DNA of 7,334 nucleotides from Alphaproteobacteria bacterium (GTDB taxonomy: Bacteria; Pseudomonadota; Alphaproteobacteria; WRDZ01), in assembly GCA_009779595.1 (NCBI GenBank), contig WRDZ01000033.1, positions 1-7,334 of the forward strand, given 5' to 3'. Shown piece by piece: positions 1 through 5,216 of the stretch. A program made the translations under genes and the position numbers. The notes beneath the pieces were generated by a model that did no database searches, was not told the DNA's origin, and saw only the letters and a program-made list of their open reading frames with translations. How positions within the stretch are numbered: position 1 is the stretch's first letter; each line of letters opens with the position of its first letter.

Positions 1-155
1 ACCAGCCGTGCCTGAGGTGCGGGCACAAGCTGCAGCGCATGAAAATCAGCGGGCGCAGCTGCGTGTTCTGCCCCGACATGCAGAACCACGACTCGGCAAA
101 GGAAACCGCGACCGACCGGCTGTACGCCATGCGCTGCAAAACCGACGTTATGTAA
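1..155 (+). CDS. Fpg/Nei-family DNA glycosylase, C-terminal zinc finger (5'-truncated)
   Basis: Only the last 50 codons lie in the window; the frame runs from base 3 to the TAA at 153-155. The peptide contains PCLRCG, then R-S-C-V-F-C-P-D-M-Q, which matches the C-terminal zinc finger of formamidopyrimidine-DNA glycosylase / endonuclease VIII (family pattern C-x2-C-x16-C-x2-C-Q). These enzymes excise oxidised bases and nick the backbone; the finger and its arginine contact DNA. Here the fourth cysteine position is methionine and an extra cysteine lies three residues before the third, so the visible spacing is C-x2-C-x13-C-x2-C. About 23 residues follow the finger, more than the few usual in Fpg. 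Catalytic N-terminal residues are outside the window, so Fpg and Nei cannot be told apart. The gene converges on the next one with three bases between stop codons and no room for a separate terminator. Confidence 0.72.
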   Translation, partial: QPCLRCGHKLQRMKISGRSCVFCPDMQNHDSAKETATDRLYAMRCKTDVM

Positions 156-158
156 GAG

Positions 159-1862
159 TTATTTAATCTCTTCCTTTCTTATCGGAAGCAGGGAACCCGG
201 GCTGTCGTTGACAAGCGGCAGTATTGTTTCCTGCTGGGGCGGCCTTGCCCTTGGCGGGGTGCTTGGGATTATAAGCTCGAACTCTTCGATGACGACCGGG
301 CGGGCCGGAGGCGTCGGTATCGGCGACATGTTCCTGTTCACCGGAACCACCTGCCACCATATCCAATCCGACGTCGTTATGTTAAAGCTGCCCATGGGCT
401 GCTGCGGCACATGCGGGCTTCTTGTCGGAGTGAAGCCTGCGTAGATGCTGGGCGGAATCCGCGTGGTTTCGTCGATTGTTATAAGGTATATGTTCTCCCA
501 GCCGTCAACCCCCACAGCCTGGCCGAAATCCACGGCAGACAGGTTGGCTCCGGCAAAATCTATGTCTGCCAGGTTCGAACGCCTAAGGTTGGCGCCGCGA
601 AGGTCAGTGCCCCGCAGGTCGATTTTCCTCGAGACCGGAGCGCGGTCAGCGCCGGCTATCACGAACATGGCTGCCTGCACATCCGGGCGCAGCGGCCTGA
701 TAACCGGGCCTTCGTCGCCGGCTTGCGGGATATACCACGGCACGCGGCGGCGCACATAGGCGGCCAGCCTGTTGACTATATTCTCCTCGCGCAGCCTGTC
801 TGTCACGGCAACGCATTTAAGCGTGCATATGGCGTCCAGCCGCTCTTCCAGCGTGGCGTTCTGGTTGCCTATCACGAAGAAAGCCCCGTTCTGCATCCTG
901 GTCAGCGTGCCGCTTGAGCTGTCCCTAAGCTTGGTTTTGCACACATTCTCGCTGCAGGACAAAGCGCGCAGCGCTTCGGGGGAGCGGTCCTGGGCCCTAT
1001 GCCCCCTGTCCACGATTTCATCTTCCCTCAGCCTGGTTTCATGCGCTTCCCTTGCTTCCCGGACGTCATTGTACTCGTCCGGGTCTTTCATGGGCTGCGG
1101 AATAACAGGCGGCCTTTCATCTATATAGCCGTCCGGCCCTTTTGCAGGCGGCCTGGTCACGTCCACGTGCGGCTTACCGTCTTCGGGCTTGTCCCATCCG
1201 GGAGGCAGCCGCATCCTGCCGCCCGGGAATTCCACCCATTCACCGGGTTTTTTCGGCCTTTTTCCAGTGTATATCGGCTGGAAATCCCCGTCATCGATAT
1301 TGATGTCGACATTTATGAATGTCAGTATGGGGTCGTCGGAATCCTCAGCACCCCTTCTTCTGCCGCAAATCGTGTCCCTGATATTGTCATAATTGGCAAG
1401 TATGTCGCGCACGCCCAATATATCCGAGCGGTGCGCCGTGGACGGCCTTTCATGACGGTCAAGATATTCTTTCAGCTGCCTGACTAAAAGCGGGTGTCTG
1501 TTGCAGAAATCTTCGTTGTTCAGCATGGCGTCGACATCGCTTAGGCATTCGATGCGGCGGCGCATGTCAAGCCGGTCTATGCGCTCCATGCAGTTGACGT
1601 TGGTGGACGCCGGCGTGCCGTTATCGCCTTTCAAAACCCGCGGAGTCATGTTATGCGGAAGCGGGTAAACCACGGCAAAACCCCTTGCCGGTATGCCGAA
1701 AGAGGTGTTTACGCAAGGATTCATTTCCCTGGGAGAGCCACGCACAATCAGCCCGCCGTCGCGCGTGACGCGCGGGTTGTGCGGAGGGCACCAAGCCTGA
1801 GCCAAACTTTCGCTTGTCCCGAACAAAACCAGCACCGACGCTAATAATGCTATTTTCCGCAT
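159..1862 (-). CDS. Secreted cysteine-rich protein with pentapeptide repeats and proline-rich tail
   Basis: Function unknown. The 567-residue product begins with a Sec signal peptide: MRK, a hydrophobic core, and a likely cleavage after A-Q-A at residue 23. The mature part has ten cysteines (about C25, 50, 91, 106, 120, 167, 303, 308, 346, 350), suggesting disulfides in the periplasm or outside. Residues 180-295 are charged and proline-rich with low complexity. Residues 392-411 (RPDVQAAMFVIAGA) resemble the lead-in seen in many pentapeptide-repeat proteins. Residues 414-448 form seven A(D/N)LXX-type repeats, predicted to make a short right-handed beta helix. The last 50 residues are proline-rich. 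I chose ATG at 1862 because GGAG lies seven bases upstream and the signal peptide starts there; an in-frame TTG at 1877 would add five residues. A CtrA-like box lies upstream. No enzymatic motif was seen, so an envelope structural or binding role is only a guess. Confidence 0.85.
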   Translation of the reverse strand: MRKIALLASVLVLFGTSESLAQAWCPPHNPRVTRDGGLIVRGSPREMNPCVNTSFGIPARGFAVVYPLPHNMTPRVLKGDNGTPASTNVNCMERIDRLDMRRRIECLSDVDAMLNNEDFCNRHPLLVRQLKEYLDRHERPSTAHRSDILGVRDILANYDNIRDTICGRRRGAEDSDDPILTFINVDINIDDGDFQPIYTGKRPKKPGEWVEFPGGRMRLPPGWDKPEDGKPHVDVTRPPAKGPDGYIDERPPVIPQPMKDPDEYNDVREAREAHETRLREDEIVDRGHRAQDRSPEALRALSCSENVCKTKLRDSSSGTLTRMQNGAFFVIGNQNATLEERLDAICTLKCVAVTDRLREENIVNRLAAYVRRRVPWYIPQAGDEGPVIRPLRPDVQAAMFVIAGADRAPVSRKIDLRGTDLRGANLRRSNLADIDFAGANLSAVDFGQAVGVDGWENIYLITIDETTRIPPSIYAGFTPTRSPHVPQQPMGSFNITTSDWIWWQVVPVNRNMSPIPTPPARPVVIEEFELIIPSTPPRARPPQQETILPLVNDSPGSLLPIRKEEIK

Positions 1863-1910
1863 TGCCAAACTCCGCAAAATCTTTCCCTGTCCTTACTTTA
1901 GAGGCAATTA

Positions 1911-1926
1911 GTTAAGAAAACGGTAA
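1911..1926 (-). promoter_or_regulatory. Candidate CtrA box, one mismatch
   Basis: Read on the minus strand this is TTAC-N7-TTAAC, one mismatch from the alphaproteobacterial CtrA consensus TTAA-N7-TTAAC. Its proximal end lies 48 bases upstream of the ATG at 1862 of the secreted pentapeptide-repeat protein. No good -10 element follows at the expected spacing, so the call rests on the box and its closeness to the perfect box at 1969-1984. Confidence 0.4.
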
Positions 1927-1968
1927 AAATGTCACTTTTATTTTCACAAAACAACCCAAAAACGCGCG

Positions 1969-1984
1969 TTAATAATATTTTAAC
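1969..1984 (+). promoter_or_regulatory. Candidate CtrA box, perfect consensus
   Basis: The sequence is TTAA, seven bases, TTAAC, exactly the binding consensus of the cell-cycle regulator CtrA of alphaproteobacteria. It ends 33 bases before the ATG of the LysM/M23 gene, and its second half overlaps a plausible -35 element, the arrangement usual for CtrA-activated promoters. The region is AT-rich, which raises the chance of a random match. A 10-base palindrome AACGCGCGTT (1961-1970) abuts it. Confidence 0.55.
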
Positions 1985-2008
1985 CCTTTTTTAATTTTTT
2001 TTTGTTAT
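1980..2008 (+). promoter_or_regulatory. Possible promoter of the LysM/M23 gene
   Basis: TTAACC (1980-1985) and TGTTAT (2003-2008) are each four of six against the sigma-70 consensus, with a 17-base spacer. A start site about seven bases after the -10 would fall at or next to the ATG at 2018. No Shine-Dalgarno is visible in the T-rich stretch before that ATG, so the message may be leaderless. Confidence 0.35.
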
Positions 2009-2017
2009 TTTGGCTAT

Positions 2018-3217
2018 ATGAAAGCGGTGTGTTTTATTTTTTTGGTCGTGTTCCTTGCATCTACGGCAGCCATGGCCAGAACCCAGACGATTACTGTGCA
2101 AAGGGGCGATACGGTATATTCGCTGGCGCGCAGGCATGGCGTTACGCCGCAAAGCATCATTTCGCAAAACAATCTTAAAGCCCCTTACACACTGCTGATT
2201 GGGCAAAGGTTAAGGATAACAGCTGCCGCCGCATCCGGCACAACGCAGACGCCCAGGGCCGCGCCCGCCGCTGCTGCAAGGCCCGCGCCTGCCGCTGTAA
2301 GGCCTCCGGCACAACCTACTGTGCGGCCGCCGGCGCAACCGGCAAGGACTCCTGCGCAAGCGGCAAGAACCCCGCCTCCTGCCAACCAAAACCCGGCCAC
2401 TTACAGGGTGGTTAGGGGCGACAGCGTGTACAGTATTTCAAGAAGGTTTTCAGTCGCGCCCAACGAGCTTATGAGGCTGAACAATTTATCGAACCCGACA
2501 TTGCATGTTGGCCAGACTTTAAGGATACCACAAGCAAGGGCCGAACCGGCGCCGGCGCAAACGCAACCGGCAAGGACTCCTGCGCAAGCGGCAAGAACTC
2601 CGCCCCCTGCAAACCAAAACCCGGCCACTTACAGGGTGGTAAGAGGGGACAGCGTGTACAGTATTTCAAGAAGGTTTTCAGTCGCGCCCAACGAACTTAT
2701 GAGGCTGAACAATTTATCGAACCCGACATTGCATGTTGGCCAGACTTTAAGGATACCACAAGCAAGGGCCGAACAGCGGCGGCCCGCGGCTCAGCAAGCC
2801 GCGCAAAGGTCGCCGTTCGGCAGGCCTGAAGCGCGCGCGGGCGGCGCGTTCATGTGGCCTGTACAGGGCAAAATCCTGCGGAATTACGGGGTTGTAAGCC
2901 ACGGGCAAAGCAACGACGGCATCAACATTGCCGCCAGGTTCGGCGAAGACGTGCGGGCAGCTGAAAACGGCATTGTGGTATATGCTGATTCCGGGCTGAG
3001 AAGCTTTGGAAACCTGATACTTATCAAGCATGCGGACGGTTTCATAACCGCGTACGGGCACAACGACAAGCTGCTTGTGAAAAAAGGCGATAATGTGAAA
3101 AAAGGGCAGACTATCGCGCTGGCCGGAACCAGCGGTGGGGTCGACGTGCCACAGGTGCACTTCAGTGTCCGCAGAGGCGTGCAATCGGTCAACCCCATGC
3201 TGTTCTTAAGCAATTAA
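2018..3217 (+). CDS. Periplasmic protein with three LysM domains and a degenerate M23/LytM domain (DipM/NlpD-like)
   Basis: Probable cell-division factor that binds peptidoglycan and activates septal amidases, as E. coli NlpD and Caulobacter DipM do. The 399 residues comprise a signal peptide (cleavage likely after A-M-A, residue 20; no lipobox, so soluble like DipM), LysM1 (24-67), a Pro/Ala linker, LysM2 (127-171), a linker, LysM3 (203-247), and an M23/LytM domain from about 279 to the end. M23 metallopeptidases use H-x3-D, a Tyr-x-His and H-x-H. Here the first motif is N299-D-G-I-N303 and the last is Q379-V-H381, so two zinc ligands and one catalytic histidine are replaced; H348 and H381 remain. 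Peptidase activity is therefore unlikely. LysM2 and LysM3 arise from a tandem duplication. No Shine-Dalgarno precedes the ATG; a perfect CtrA-type box lies upstream. Confidence 0.9.
   Translation: MKAVCFIFLVVFLASTAAMARTQTITVQRGDTVYSLARRHGVTPQSIISQNNLKAPYTLLIGQRLRITAAAASGTTQTPRAAPAAAARPAPAAVRPPAQPTVRPPAQPARTPAQAARTPPPANQNPATYRVVRGDSVYSISRRFSVAPNELMRLNNLSNPTLHVGQTLRIPQARAEPAPAQTQPARTPAQAARTPPPANQNPATYRVVRGDSVYSISRRFSVAPNELMRLNNLSNPTLHVGQTLRIPQARAEQRRPAAQQAAQRSPFGRPEARAGGAFMWPVQGKILRNYGVVSHGQSNDGINIAARFGEDVRAAENGIVVYADSGLRSFGNLILIKHADGFITAYGHNDKLLVKKGDNVKKGQTIALAGTSGGVDVPQVHFSVRRGVQSVNPMLFLSN
2334..2774 (+). repeat. Tandem in-gene duplication (linker plus LysM), 228-bp period
   Basis: Copy 1 spans 2334-2546 and copy 2 spans 2562-2774, 213 bases each, separated by 15 unrelated bases. 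By direct alignment they differ at seven positions (about 97% identity). All seven are third-codon-position changes (Thr, Pro, Ala, Val, Arg, Gly and Glu codons), so about 70 encoded residues are identical. The unit is a Pro/Ala/Gln linker plus one whole LysM domain. Confidence 0.97.
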
Positions 3218-3226
3218 ATCAACGCG

Positions 3227-3250
3227 ATTGCCTTGACTTGCGGCAATTTT
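3227..3250 (+). terminator. Possible terminator of the LysM/M23 gene
   Basis: ATTGCC (3227-3232) and GGCAAT (3242-3247) form a perfect six-base stem with a nine-base loop, and T4 covers 3247-3250. It lies ten bases after the stop codon. The stem is short and the T-run modest, so activity is uncertain. Confidence 0.4.
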
Positions 3251-3283
3251 ATCCAAACTTGTGACATTCGTGAAAAACTTGCG
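3236..3283 (+). repeat. Three phased ACTTGYG direct repeats
   Basis: ACTTGCG, ACTTGTG and ACTTGCG begin at 3236, 3257 and 3277, spaced 21 and 20 bases, about two helical turns each. The last two belong to an 11-base repeat AAACTTG(T/C)GAC (3255-3265 and 3275-3285). They could be a regulator's sites on one DNA face; no regulator is identified. Confidence 0.4.
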
Positions 3284-3381
3284 ACTGTTGGCGAAAAACG
3301 ATTAGTTTATATATTCTCGGATTTTCTGTCAAGAGAAAAACGCATAAAGATATTTTCTGCCCGCAAGAAAAATCGCAAAAA
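3273..3381. other. Helically phased A-tracts, predicted curved DNA
   Basis: Five A5 tracts lie at 3273-3277, 3294-3298, 3336-3340, 3368-3372 and 3377-3381. Their spacings (21, 42, 32 and 9 bases) are close to whole multiples of 10.5, so their bends should add up. The tracts end ten bases before the TTGACA at 3391. Together with the repeats and terminator this accounts for most of the 235-base gap; I see no gene in it. Confidence 0.5.
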
Positions 3382-3408
3382 CGCGGGGGATTGACAAAAG
3401 CCGCGTTT
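3379..3408. promoter_or_regulatory. Inverted repeat enclosing the -35 element (possible operator)
   Basis: AAACGCGG (3379-3386) and CCGCGTTT (3401-3408) are perfect eight-base inverted arms separated by 14 bases that contain TTGACA. The dyad could bind a dimeric repressor over the promoter, or be chance. No T-run follows, so it is not a terminator. Confidence 0.4.
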
Positions 3409-3419
3409 GTTGGTAACTG
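3391..3419 (+). promoter_or_regulatory. Possible promoter of the MazG-like gene
   Basis: A perfect TTGACA (3391-3396) is followed after 17 bases by TAACTG (3414-3419), a poor -10. The -35 element, its place before the only downstream gene and the curved DNA upstream support it; the weak -10 suggests an activator or a different consensus. Confidence 0.45.
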
Positions 3420-3435
3420 TTGCTGACCGTCACAT

Positions 3436-3442
3436 AAAGGAG
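3436..3442 (+). promoter_or_regulatory. Ribosome binding site of the MazG-like gene
   Basis: AAAGGAG lies ten bases before the ATG at 3453 and fixes that start. Confidence 0.75.
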
Positions 3443-3452
3443 ACAGACCGCC

Positions 3453-3803
3453 ATGAGTTCAAACTATCAAAAAGTCCGGCAATACCACGAAAAGTTCGCG
3501 TTGCCGCTTGATTTGCCCGTTGTGCCCGAAACCATCGCGAACAACCGGATAAAGTTCATACAAGAGGAAGTCGACGAACTTAAGCAAGCCGTTGCCGACA
3601 ACAACCGGCTTAAGACCCTTGACGCGCTGGCAGACATACTGTGCGTTGTTTACGGAGCCGCGGCCGAATACGGCTTTGACATGGACACCGCGTTCGACCG
3701 CGTGTTCAAAAGCAACATGTCAAAAAGCAAACCGGCCGACGGAATAGGCAAACTGGTAAAAGGCCCGGATTACGTGCCGGTCGACCTTACGGATTTGGTA
3801 TAG
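3453..3803 (+). CDS. MazG-like / PRA-PH-superfamily nucleotide pyrophosphohydrolase
   Basis: Small all-alpha NTP pyrophosphohydrolase of 116 residues. Members hydrolyse (d)NTPs or related nucleotides to the monophosphate and pyrophosphate with Mg2+, often as pool-cleaning enzymes. The visible signature is E38-E39-x-x-E42 on one helix and D57-A-L-A-D61 on the next, the acidic metal site of the family, followed by I-L-C-V-V-Y-G and a K-S-N-M-S-K segment (86-91) typical of this subgroup. The length fits a single-domain member rather than the two-domain MazG of about 260 residues. The exact substrate cannot be read from sequence. It seems to be a one-gene unit with its own promoter and ribosome site, and it converges on the GDYXXLXY-type gene 31 bases downstream. 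A phosphoribosyl-ATP pyrophosphatase (HisE) is less likely: no his genes are near and the C-terminus differs. Confidence 0.82.
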   Translation: MSSNYQKVRQYHEKFALPLDLPVVPETIANNRIKFIQEEVDELKQAVADNNRLKTLDALADILCVVYGAAAEYGFDMDTAFDRVFKSNMSKSKPADGIGKLVKGPDYVPVDLTDLV

Positions 3804-3814
3804 CCGGCGTTTTT
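3774..3814 (+). terminator. Weak candidate terminator of the MazG-like gene
   Basis: GTGCCGG (3774-3780) can pair with CCGGCGT (3804-3810) including two G-T pairs, and T5 covers 3810-3814. The 23-base loop and the overlap with the coding end make this weak. Confidence 0.22.
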
Positions 3815-3821
3815 CCGTATG

Positions 3822-3846
3822 ACTATAAAGCGGGCTAGCGTCCGCT
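3822..3846 (-). terminator. Weak candidate terminator of the GDYXXLXY-type gene
   Basis: On the minus strand AGCGG (3846-3842) pairs with CCGCT (3833-3829) across an eight-base loop holding the stop codon; TTTATAG follows. The stem is five pairs and the T-tract is broken, so this is marginal. Confidence 0.22.
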
Positions 3847-4260
3847 GACTTGCGGGTGCAGCCTGAAGCCGGCTCCGTTTATCAGCAGCTCTTTGGCAAC
3901 CGGCCTGTGCCCCCTGGCATACGCGTACACCACCGCGAACTGCAACTCCTGGCCGCGCGAGGCGAACAGCCGGTCCAGATTGTCGGCATAGGCTTCCGGC
4001 ACATAGAACCTGCTGCGCTGCGGGAACTCGTCCTTTGGGCAGACCGCGTCAGAGAATTGGGAGCAGTCGGTGTTGTCCCAGTCGATGACATACTCTATAT
4101 ACCGGCCGGACAGCAAGTCGCGCGGGTCATAGCCGGTTATGGCTACCACTACCTGTTGGGCGACAGCGGTCAAAATCACGAAATACCCGACAACGGCCAC
4201 CACTGTGACCATAATCGAGCCGAACAGCACAAGGACAATCTTATCTTTTATTTTTTGCAT
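3835..4260 (-). CDS. GDYXXLXY-type membrane-anchored protein
   Basis: Function unknown. The 141-residue product has one N-terminal hydrophobic segment (about 8-33), an uncleaved anchor or signal, then a probable periplasmic domain. Residues 43-60 (YDPRDLLSGRYIEY and following) match the start of the GDYXXLXY domain family, which usually reads DPRDLL-x-GDY-x-x-L-x-Y; here the acidic D of the name motif is R53 and the L is absent. C66 and C74 could form a disulfide. The ATG at 4260 lies inside the end of the DUF2157 gene (20-base overlap) with no clear Shine-Dalgarno, so translation is probably coupled. GDYXXLXY and DUF2157 proteins are commonly neighbours, often with a DUF4401 protein, which is missing here. 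The pairing suggests a joint membrane complex of unknown role. Confidence 0.78.
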   Translation of the reverse strand: MQKIKDKIVLVLFGSIMVTVVAVVGYFVILTAVAQQVVVAITGYDPRDLLSGRYIEYVIDWDNTDCSQFSDAVCPKDEFPQRSRFYVPEAYADNLDRLFASRGQELQFAVVYAYARGHRPVAKELLINGAGFRLHPQVSGR

Positions 4261-5155
4261 TTTTCACGCTTTTCTTTTTCCTAAGCAGCATAAAGCCGCC
4301 CACCATTAGCATAAGCAATATTCCCATGCCCATGAAGAACAGGCCCATGGACATCAGGTCTTTGGCCAAAATCACATACACCCAGAACACGAACAGCCCG
4401 CACATCACGGCGTGCGTGTAAAAACGCCGCATGCTGCTATAGAAATACCGAGCCATGCAAAGCCACGCCGCGAAAAACACCGCGGCGAACGTGAACATGG
4501 CCAGCAGTTCCGCCATATTCACGTGCTGCCAGCGCCAGCCGTGGATTGACAGCGGCAGCATGAACAATGTGATATAGGCCAAAACAGCGCTCCACAACCT
4601 GACAGCGGCAAGCAGCGGCATTTCGAAATTGCCCAGCTTCTGGCCAACCTTCACCAGCAGGTACAGCACGGTGAAGAACGAGGCCATTATGTAAAGCGCA
4701 AGGACGCGGTAATTGAACAGCCTTTCAATCATGCGCATGAATCCCCACAAAACTTCCCATATGTTCAGCCCGAACAAGAACATGGGCAGCAGCAGGAACG
4801 GGACCAGTCGCATGCGCGTCACCAAAGCCAGCGGCAGGGCCACAATAGACCAGGCCAGGAACGCGTTGCGCGGAGAACCGCCAAGGTGGAACACCTGGGC
4901 TATCAGGCCGATATTGGCGCCGATAAGCATGAAAGCGGCGAACACGCAAAGCTCTTGCAGCCAGCGGTTGTCGCGCCGGTAAAAGTGGTAAGCGCCGTAA
5001 AGCGCGGCGCACAACATGGCGGCGGCCGTGGCAAGCTTGACAGCCGGATGTATCGCGTCCCAGTTGCTTGCGATAATAGATATGGCGCCAATGCCCACGA
5101 AAAACACGCCCAAAAACAGCAGCACGTGCGTAACGGATATGGCTTTCAATTTCAT
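4241..5155 (-). CDS. DUF2157-family multi-pass membrane protein
   Basis: Function unknown. The 304-residue protein is almost all hydrophobic, with about ten likely membrane segments near residues 8-29, 40-58, 68-88, 97-112, 117-135, 150-168, 183-203, 215-235, 248-264 and 268-291, and a lysine-rich C-terminal tail. The first segment followed by A-S-N-W-D-A-I (29-35) and a V-K-L segment is the recognisable core of DUF2157. The start is set by AAAGGAG eight bases before the ATG. The gene overlaps the downstream GDYXXLXY-type gene by 20 bases, so the two are cotranscribed. Upstream there is a plausible promoter and, before that, a structured region that likely ends transcription of the phosphatase gene. 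The usual DUF4401 partner is absent from the window. Confidence 0.82.
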   Translation of the reverse strand: MKLKAISVTHVLLFLGVFFVGIGAISIIASNWDAIHPAVKLATAAAMLCAALYGAYHFYRRDNRWLQELCVFAAFMLIGANIGLIAQVFHLGGSPRNAFLAWSIVALPLALVTRMRLVPFLLLPMFLFGLNIWEVLWGFMRMIERLFNYRVLALYIMASFFTVLYLLVKVGQKLGNFEMPLLAAVRLWSAVLAYITLFMLPLSIHGWRWQHVNMAELLAMFTFAAVFFAAWLCMARYFYSSMRRFYTHAVMCGLFVFWVYVILAKDLMSMGLFFMGMGILLMLMVGGFMLLRKKKSVKNAKNKR

Positions 5156-5163
5156 GGCAGATT

Positions 5164-5170
5164 CTCCTTT
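5164..5170 (-). promoter_or_regulatory. Ribosome binding site of the DUF2157 gene
   Basis: AAAGGAG on the minus strand, eight bases upstream of the ATG at 5155; it fixes the start. Confidence 0.8.
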
Positions 5171-5178
5171 GCTTAAGG

Positions 5179-5208
5179 CTTATATTAAATTGGTAATTTT
5201 TTAGTTAA
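5179..5208 (-). promoter_or_regulatory. Possible promoter of the DUF2157-GDYXXLXY operon
   Basis: On the minus strand TTAACT (5208-5203, four of six) and TATAAG (5184-5179, five of six) are separated by 18 bases in an AT-rich stretch. A start about seven bases on would give a short leader containing the ribosome site. Confidence 0.45.
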
Positions 5209-5216
5209 GTTAACCG

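Noticed and set aside
156..158. Terminator between the convergent glycosylase and pentapeptide-repeat genes.
   Set aside because: Only three bases separate the stops and I found no good hairpin with a T-run just inside either coding end.
411..917. Long plus-strand open frame opposite the secreted-protein gene.
   Set aside because: It lacks domains and a ribosome site and lies fully antisense to a gene with a signal peptide and pentapeptide repeats. The same applies to other antisense frames such as 2747-3184, 3850-4284, 5388-5831 and 6334-6822.
1863..1877. TTG at 1877 as the start of the pentapeptide-repeat protein.
   Set aside because: ATG at 1862 has GGAG at ideal distance and begins directly at the signal peptide; the TTG start remains possible but less likely.
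2018..2077. Lipoprotein signal (Cys5) in the LysM/M23 protein, as in NlpD.
   Set aside because: The cysteine lies before the hydrophobic core and has no L-x-G/A-C lipobox; cleavage after A-M-A by signal peptidase I fits better.
2334..2774. CRISPR-like or satellite repeat.
   Set aside because: There are only two long copies, in frame and encoding identical LysM-linker protein; this is a domain duplication.
5200..5216. CtrA box in the TTAAGTTAACC stretch upstream of the DUF2157 gene.
   Set aside because: The half-sites are not spaced by seven bases in either orientation; only isolated TTAAC halves are present.
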